From Nitrososphaerota archaeon (GTDB lineage: Archaea; Thermoproteota; Nitrososphaeria; Nitrososphaerales; CADDZS01): DNA of 5,487 nucleotides. The first letter of the stretch is position 1. Every line of letters begins with the position of its first letter. The notes beneath the pieces are model-generated. The model was given only the letters and a program-made list of their open reading frames with translations, made no database searches and had not been told where the DNA came from. Positions 1 through 3,307 of this stretch are shown here, in pieces. The position numbers were made by a program, and so were the translations under genes. The DNA lies in the NCBI GenBank assembly GCA_027886785.1, contig JAPCJV010000155.1:1-5487 (forward strand). The letters run 5' to 3'.

Positions 1-10
1 AACTTTTTTC

Positions 11-20
11 TAAAAAAATA
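11..20 (+). promoter_or_regulatory. TATA-like box upstream of the AMMECR1-domain gene
   Basis: The A/T-only stretch TAAAAAAATA is centred about 27 bases before the GTG at 43. Archaeal TATA boxes usually sit 25-30 bases before the transcription start, so transcription would begin at or next to the start codon, giving a leaderless mRNA. A weak GGA (28-30) lies 12 bases before the GTG, which is far for a Shine-Dalgarno site and agrees better with leaderless initiation. The T-run at 4-9 just before it might be the terminator of an upstream gene outside the window. The assignment rests on position and composition only. Confidence 0.45.
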
Positions 21-42
21 GGAAAAAGGAATTTCGATAAAA

Positions 43-672
43 GTGAAAATTGAGAACTTAAGTGACGCATTGTTTACTGAACTGGACGGTCTGTTCCTGG
101 TCTCATCGACCCGAGGAATCATCGAGCAGCATTTGGCAGTAAAAAAATACTCGATTCCAACTCAGTTCTTTACTGATGAACGCTTCGGAGTCAAACTTGG
201 TTGCTTCGTTTCCCTGAAAGAGAATAACGCCGAAAAATCATTGCGTGGATGCATCGGATTTCCTGAACCGGTCTATGAATTAAGAAAAGCTCTTCCCGAG
301 GCAGCGATAAGCGCGGCGACTCGAGATCCGAGGTTTCCTCCCGTGGAAGTGAATGAAATGGAGAACCTTCTGCTCGAAATTAGTATTTTGACAAAACCGG
401 TCGAATTGGATGCGCCTTCCAAGAAAGACCTACCTAAAATGATTGAAATTGGTCGCGACGGTTTAATCCTAAAATGGTCTTTCGGATCGGGATTGCTTCT
501 GCCGCAAGTTGCTCCTGAATTTGGCTGGAATGCCGAAGATTTTCTTTGCAATCTCTCTCTAAAGGCGGGCGCTCCCCCGGACCAGTGGCTAGTTCCTGGA
601 ACTCAGATTTTTAGATTCGGAGCCCAAGTGTTCCTAGAAAATTCGCCACAAGGAACGGTTTCCATGAGCTAG
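43..672 (+). CDS. AMMECR1-domain protein
   Basis: A 209-residue protein made up almost entirely of one AMMECR1 domain, the usual size for archaeal stand-alone members. The family hallmark LRGCIG is at residues 67-72, followed by RDPRFPPV at 94-101, the segment IGRDGLIL at 136-143, and LLLPQVA at 151-157 with the downstream GW and AGAPPDQWL elements. These match the well-known archaeal pattern. The biochemical function of the family is not established; the conserved LRGC motif with its cysteine has been suggested to be a functional site, and in some genomes the domain is found with Memo-like and radical SAM proteins, neither of which is visible here. The start is GTG at 43: an in-frame TAG at 19-21 closes the frame upstream, no ATG lies between, and a TATA-like box is well placed for leaderless translation. 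The product has no signal peptide or membrane segment, so it is likely cytoplasmic. It lies 155 bp upstream of asnS on the same strand. Confidence 0.93.
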   Translation: MKIENLSDALFTELDGLFLVSSTRGIIEQHLAVKKYSIPTQFFTDERFGVKLGCFVSLKENNAEKSLRGCIGFPEPVYELRKALPEAAISAATRDPRFPPVEVNEMENLLLEISILTKPVELDAPSKKDLPKMIEIGRDGLILKWSFGSGLLLPQVAPEFGWNAEDFLCNLSLKAGAPPDQWLVPGTQIFRFGAQVFLENSPQGTVSMS

Positions 673-675
673 GAG

Positions 676-718
676 TTTTTCTTACCAGAAACGCTTCGAT
701 TTGTTTGCCAAGTAAGAA
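676..718 (+). terminator. T-run with weak hairpin after the AMMECR1-domain gene (candidate terminator)
   Basis: Three bases after the stop codon comes TTTTTCTT (676-683), the kind of oligo-T tract at which archaeal RNA polymerase terminates. Part of it also pairs with a downstream segment: TTCTTAC (679-685) is the exact reverse complement of GTAAGAA (712-718), separated by 26 bases that contain only a further 4-bp pairing (689-692 with 703-706). The long loop makes this hairpin weak, so the T-tract is the better argument for termination. Confidence 0.35.
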
Positions 719-725
719 TCATGCC

Positions 726-751
726 CTCAAAATATTTAGGAATATTTTGAG
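726..751. repeat. Perfect 11-bp inverted repeat with 4-base loop upstream of asnS
   Basis: CTCAAAATATT (726-736) and its exact reverse complement AATATTTTGAG (741-751) flank the spacer TAGG. The pairing stops at 725/752 (C opposite C). It lies 53 bases after the AMMECR1-domain stop codon and 76 bases before the asnS start. As DNA it resembles the A/T-rich dyads bound by dimeric archaeal regulators such as Lrp/AsnC-like proteins; as RNA it would form an A-U-rich stem with a tetraloop. It also contains TATA-like cores (AAATATTTA), so it could overlap a promoter. The symmetry is directly visible; its role is unknown. Confidence 0.6.
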
Positions 752-776
752 CCGATCTGTGAACGAATGATTCAAA

Positions 777-796
777 AGGGATAGAATGTATTTCAT
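777..796 (+). promoter_or_regulatory. Weak candidate promoter of asnS
   Basis: The purine-rich stretch AGGGATAGAA could serve as a B-recognition element before the TATA-like TGTATTTCAT. With its centre near 791, transcription would start around 816-818, leaving a leader of roughly 10 bases before the ATG at 828. GGGA (815-818) is a poor Shine-Dalgarno match, 9 bases before the start. The box is not a strong consensus, and the A/T-rich dyad at 726-751 is an alternative promoter location. Confidence 0.25.
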
Positions 797-827
797 CTCG
801 ACAGCCGAGAACTTGGGAAATTAAACC

Positions 828-2147
828 ATGACCATTCAGCAAACCGTGCGACCGAAGAGCCGAACTCACACCATCCGACAAACACTCAATTCTAGTGCTG
901 GTACTAGAGTTACGATCATGGGGTGGATTGCTTCCAAAAGCTCGATCGGGGGAATAAAATTCGCAATTCTAAGAGATGGCAGCGGTTACATCCAGGTTGC
1001 GTGCAAAAAGGACAGAGTGTCCGAGCAAGCGTTCGCGGATTTTAAAAGAGCTACGAGGGAATCAACTGTCGGCGTTACGGGAGTGGTCAGGGAGGACAAG
1101 AGAGCCCCCGGTGGAAAAGAGGTCTCGGTAGAGGATTTTTGGATTACTTCGCTGGCAGCTGATTGGCCAATCACCAAAAGCGCCGTCAAATCGGCTTCAT
1201 TTCTTTACGACAAAAGACACCTTGCAATCAGGGGGCGAAAAGCGTCAGCGATCATTCGAGTCCGAGCTGAAATCGTCTATGCGGCGTTTGATCATTTTGT
1301 GAAAGAAGGGTTTACTTTGATTTCTGCGCCCTCCATAGTTCAGAACGCGGTCGAGGGCGGGTCGACACTTTTTGAGGTAAACTACTTTGGAAAGAAAGCC
1401 TATCTGAGTCAAAGTGCGCAACTTTACGAGGAGGCGGCATTAGGAGCTCTCGGAAAAGTATTCATCTTTCAACCGGCTTTTAGGGCAGAAAAATCAAAGA
1501 CGAATAAACACCTCACGGAATTTTGGATGATCGAGGCAGAACAGGCATTTGCAAATCAGGAAGACAATATGAAGCTCCAGGAAAACCTGGTAAAGACGAT
1601 GACCGAGCGAGTAGCGGAGAATCGGCGGGAGGACTTGGATACCTTGGGACGGGTGCTTAAGGTACCTGAAGTTCCATTCCCGAGGATCACCTACGATGAA
1701 GCCAGAGAAATATCCATCAAGAAAGGGGTACCGTTTGAGTGGGGAGACGATTTGCCAACTGAAGGCGAAAGGGAAATCTCGAAAGAGTTCGACGTACCCT
1801 TTTTCATAACGGGATATCCCCTGTCTGCGAGATCCTTCTATCATATGACTGAAGAAACCAACGACAAAGTAACAAAATCAGCTGATCTAATTGCGCCCGA
1901 AGGTTTTGGTGAAATTGCTACAGGGGGTCAAAGAATCCATGACTATGAACTATTGAGCAAGCGGATCGAAAGCCAGGAGCTGGCTACAGATTCCTTCGAT
2001 TGGTACTTGGACCTCCGGAAATTCGGAATGCCGGATCATTCTGGCTTCGGAATAGGGGCCGAAAGGACTACTAGGTGGATTTGCGGACTCAAACACATCC
2101 GAGGGGCAAGTCTTTTTCCGAGGACCATATCGAGACTGAAACCATAG
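828..2147 (+). CDS. asnS: Asparaginyl-tRNA synthetase (class IIb)
   Basis: This 439-residue protein charges tRNA(Asn) with asparagine using ATP. The N-terminal OB-fold anticodon-binding domain covers about residues 12-115, followed by a class II catalytic core from about 125. Motif 1 is around 154-169. The segment YLSQSAQLYEEA (192-203) contributes to the active site. Motif 2 is FRAEKSKTNKHLTEFWMIEAE (218-238 region); its HLTEFWMIE signature is typical of AsnRS, whereas archaeal AspRS normally has HLNE followed by a different segment, hence the specificity call. GEIATGGQRIHDYELL (361-376) and motif 3 GFGIGAERTTRW (406-417, catalytic Arg413) complete the core. Length is normal for archaeal AsnRS. 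ATG 828 is the first start after an in-frame TAA at 822-824. An oddity is that the end of motif 3 and the tail (IRGASLFPRT, 424-433) differ from the common IRDxIPFPRT form. AspRS is the main alternative, judged less likely. The presence of AsnRS means that Asn-tRNA can be made directly, without needing the amidotransferase route. Confidence 0.93.
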   Translation: MTIQQTVRPKSRTHTIRQTLNSSAGTRVTIMGWIASKSSIGGIKFAILRDGSGYIQVACKKDRVSEQAFADFKRATRESTVGVTGVVREDKRAPGGKEVSVEDFWITSLAADWPITKSAVKSASFLYDKRHLAIRGRKASAIIRVRAEIVYAAFDHFVKEGFTLISAPSIVQNAVEGGSTLFEVNYFGKKAYLSQSAQLYEEAALGALGKVFIFQPAFRAEKSKTNKHLTEFWMIEAEQAFANQEDNMKLQENLVKTMTERVAENRREDLDTLGRVLKVPEVPFPRITYDEAREISIKKGVPFEWGDDLPTEGEREISKEFDVPFFITGYPLSARSFYHMTEETNDKVTKSADLIAPEGFGEIATGGQRIHDYELLSKRIESQELATDSFDWYLDLRKFGMPDHSGFGIGAERTTRWICGLKHIRGASLFPRTISRLKP

Positions 2148-2161
2148 TTTTCCTGACGATT

Positions 2162-2177
2162 GGAAGAAATAATTTCC
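2162..2177 (+). promoter_or_regulatory. Candidate radA promoter (TATA-like box)
   Basis: The stretch GGAAGAAATAATTTCC has a purine-rich start, like a B-recognition element, leading into the TATA-like AAATAATTT. Its core GAAAT-A-ATTTC (2166-2176) is a perfect small palindrome. Centred near 2171, it would start transcription around 2196-2198, giving a leader of about 18 bases that still includes the Shine-Dalgarno site at 2204-2208. The spacing is internally consistent, but there is no expression evidence. Confidence 0.4.
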
Positions 2178-2203
2178 TTGTCACGCTTGTTCTTGGCTCA
2201 CAT

Positions 2204-2208
2204 GGTGA
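2204..2208 (+). promoter_or_regulatory. Shine-Dalgarno site that fixes the radA TTG start
   Basis: GGTGA matches the anti-Shine-Dalgarno end of archaeal 16S rRNA (which contains UCACC) and lies 6 bases before TTG 2215, a normal spacing. The in-frame stop TGA at 2206-2208 overlaps this site, so no longer start is possible. The nearby ATG at 2202 is in another frame and ends after six codons. Confidence 0.6.
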
Positions 2209-2214
2209 ATCCAT

Positions 2215-3276
2215 TTGACTAATCCCGGAGCCGGCGACGAGGTCGAGGATTCTGAAGTATCCGAAGATGGTACCACAAGGATCGTTTCTAACATTGAGAT
2301 CGACGAGCTGGATGGCATCGGCCCTGCAACTAAAGCAAAGCTAAATGACGTTGGAATAACTACTATTTTGGATCTTGCCGCAAAATCTCCCAGCGAAGTT
2401 GCAGACGCTGTAGGTTCAGATCTTGCCCGCGCAACAGAGCTTTGTAACAAGGCCAGAGCTAAACTTGTGGAATTGAAGTATCTGGATGAGGATTTTGTTT
2501 CGGCCACAGAAATTTACAAGAGAAGAAAGTCAATAGAACGCATCACCACCGGGTCGAGAAATTTGGATGACCTTCTCGCCGGAGGAATTGAGACTCAGGC
2601 TGTAACCGAATTCTACGGAGAATTTGGATCTGGTAAGACCCAAATTTGTCATACGCTTTGCGTTACCACCCAAATTCCACGAGATCAAGGGGGAATGGAT
2701 TCCAAAGTAGTTTACATAGATACCGAGAATACTTTCCGACCTGAACGGATCGCCGAAATTGCACACTCTAGAGGGCAGCGCAGTGATACGATATTGGCGG
2801 GCATAATAGTCGCGAAAGCCTTCAATTCGTCTCACCAAGAACTCATTTTGGCCGAGTTGGGAGCGCAAATCAGAAAATCGGCTGTCCGACTCGTGGTCGT
2901 GGATAGCGCCGTAGCTCATTACAGGGCGGAGTTCTTAGGGCGAGGAACTCTATCTGAACGCCAGCAGAGATTGAACAAATTCATGCACTCTCTAGTTAGG
3001 ACAGCCGAAGTGTATAACGTTGCAGTTGTTGCTACCAATCAAGTTCAGGCTTCTCCGGATAGCTTTTTCGGTGACCCGACCAAAGCAACCGGAGGACACG
3101 TGGTCGCTCATACCAGTACTTACAGAATATATTTGAGAAAATCGGGAAAAAATCGAGTAGCGCGGATGGTCGATAGTCCATATCACGCAGAAAGAGAAAT
3201 TGTCTTTTTGCTGAATGAGAAGGGGATCGACGATCCATCGGAAGAGACAACTAGCAGGAGAAAAAGTTCGAGCTAG
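2215..3276 (+). CDS. radA: DNA repair and recombination protein RadA
   Basis: RadA is the archaeal RecA/Rad51 recombinase: it forms ATP-dependent filaments on single-stranded DNA and carries out homology search and strand exchange in DNA repair. The 353 residues begin with an acidic tail (1-25), then a helix-hairpin-helix domain (IDELDGIGPATKAKLNDVG, 29-47), then the linker with the polymerisation motif FVSA (94-97). The ATPase core has Walker A GEFGSGKT (135-142), Walker B LVVVD (226-230), the RAEFLGRGTLSERQQ segment with DNA-binding loop L1 (237-251), loop L2 (about 275-300, including GGHVVAHTST) and the ATP-cap DSP (320-322). There is no intein and all key residues are present. A basic, serine-rich tail (SRRKSSS) closes the protein; Rad51-family core proteins are usually around 320-350 residues. 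The start is TTG, supported by GGTGA six bases upstream, a stop just before it, and the absence of any other start before the HhH domain. The Walker B follow-on is DSAVAHYRAE, where DSLTSHFRAE is more usual. RadA rather than RadB is indicated by the HhH domain and full length. Confidence 0.97.
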   Translation: MTNPGAGDEVEDSEVSEDGTTRIVSNIEIDELDGIGPATKAKLNDVGITTILDLAAKSPSEVADAVGSDLARATELCNKARAKLVELKYLDEDFVSATEIYKRRKSIERITTGSRNLDDLLAGGIETQAVTEFYGEFGSGKTQICHTLCVTTQIPRDQGGMDSKVVYIDTENTFRPERIAEIAHSRGQRSDTILAGIIVAKAFNSSHQELILAELGAQIRKSAVRLVVVDSAVAHYRAEFLGRGTLSERQQRLNKFMHSLVRTAEVYNVAVVATNQVQASPDSFFGDPTKATGGHVVAHTSTYRIYLRKSGKNRVARMVDSPYHAEREIVFLLNEKGIDDPSEETTSRRKSSS

Positions 3277-3293
3277 TGATTGGTACCGCGGAA

Positions 3294-3299
3294 TTTTTT
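3294..3299 (+). terminator. T-run after radA (possible terminator)
   Basis: Six consecutive T residues lie 17 bases after the radA stop codon. Oligo-T tracts terminate archaeal transcription, but there are only 31 bases between radA and the next gene and no clear TATA box in that gap. The T-run could therefore be only a partial terminator, with the next gene read through from radA, or have no role. Confidence 0.3.
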
Positions 3300-3303
3300 A
3301 GGA
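3300..3303 (+). promoter_or_regulatory. Short Shine-Dalgarno-like AGGA before the surface-protein gene
   Basis: AGGA lies 4 bases before ATG 3308. It is short and slightly close, but it supports this ATG, which is also the first possible start after an in-frame TAG at 3299-3301. Confidence 0.35.
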
Positions 3304-3307
3304 CTCT

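Noticed and set aside
273..551. 92-codon open frame on the minus strand inside the AMMECR1-domain gene
   Set aside because: It lies wholly inside a gene with clear family motifs on the + strand, and its product has no recognisable features; it is a shadow frame.
673..827. tRNA or C/D box guide RNA in the asnS upstream gap
   Set aside because: No cloverleaf elements (T-loop TTCRA with matching arms) and no pair of C (RTGATGA) and D (CTGA) boxes could be found.
1494..1844. 116-codon minus-strand frame inside asnS
   Set aside because: It overlaps the conserved AsnRS catalytic core, which explains the base composition, and shows no family resemblance.
828..2147. Aspartyl-tRNA synthetase as the identity of the synthetase
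   Set aside because: Motif 2 has HLTEFWMIE and the preceding SQSAQLYEEA form, both typical of AsnRS; archaeal AspRS differs at these places. The GGQRIHD segment is shared and does not discriminate.
2530..2919. 129-codon minus-strand frame inside radA
   Set aside because: It is antisense to the Walker A to Walker B region of radA and is a shadow of constrained codons.
2215..3276. Intein or RadB-type paralogue in radA
   Set aside because: The ATPase core is uninterrupted and the N-terminal HhH domain and FxxA motif are present, which RadB lacks.
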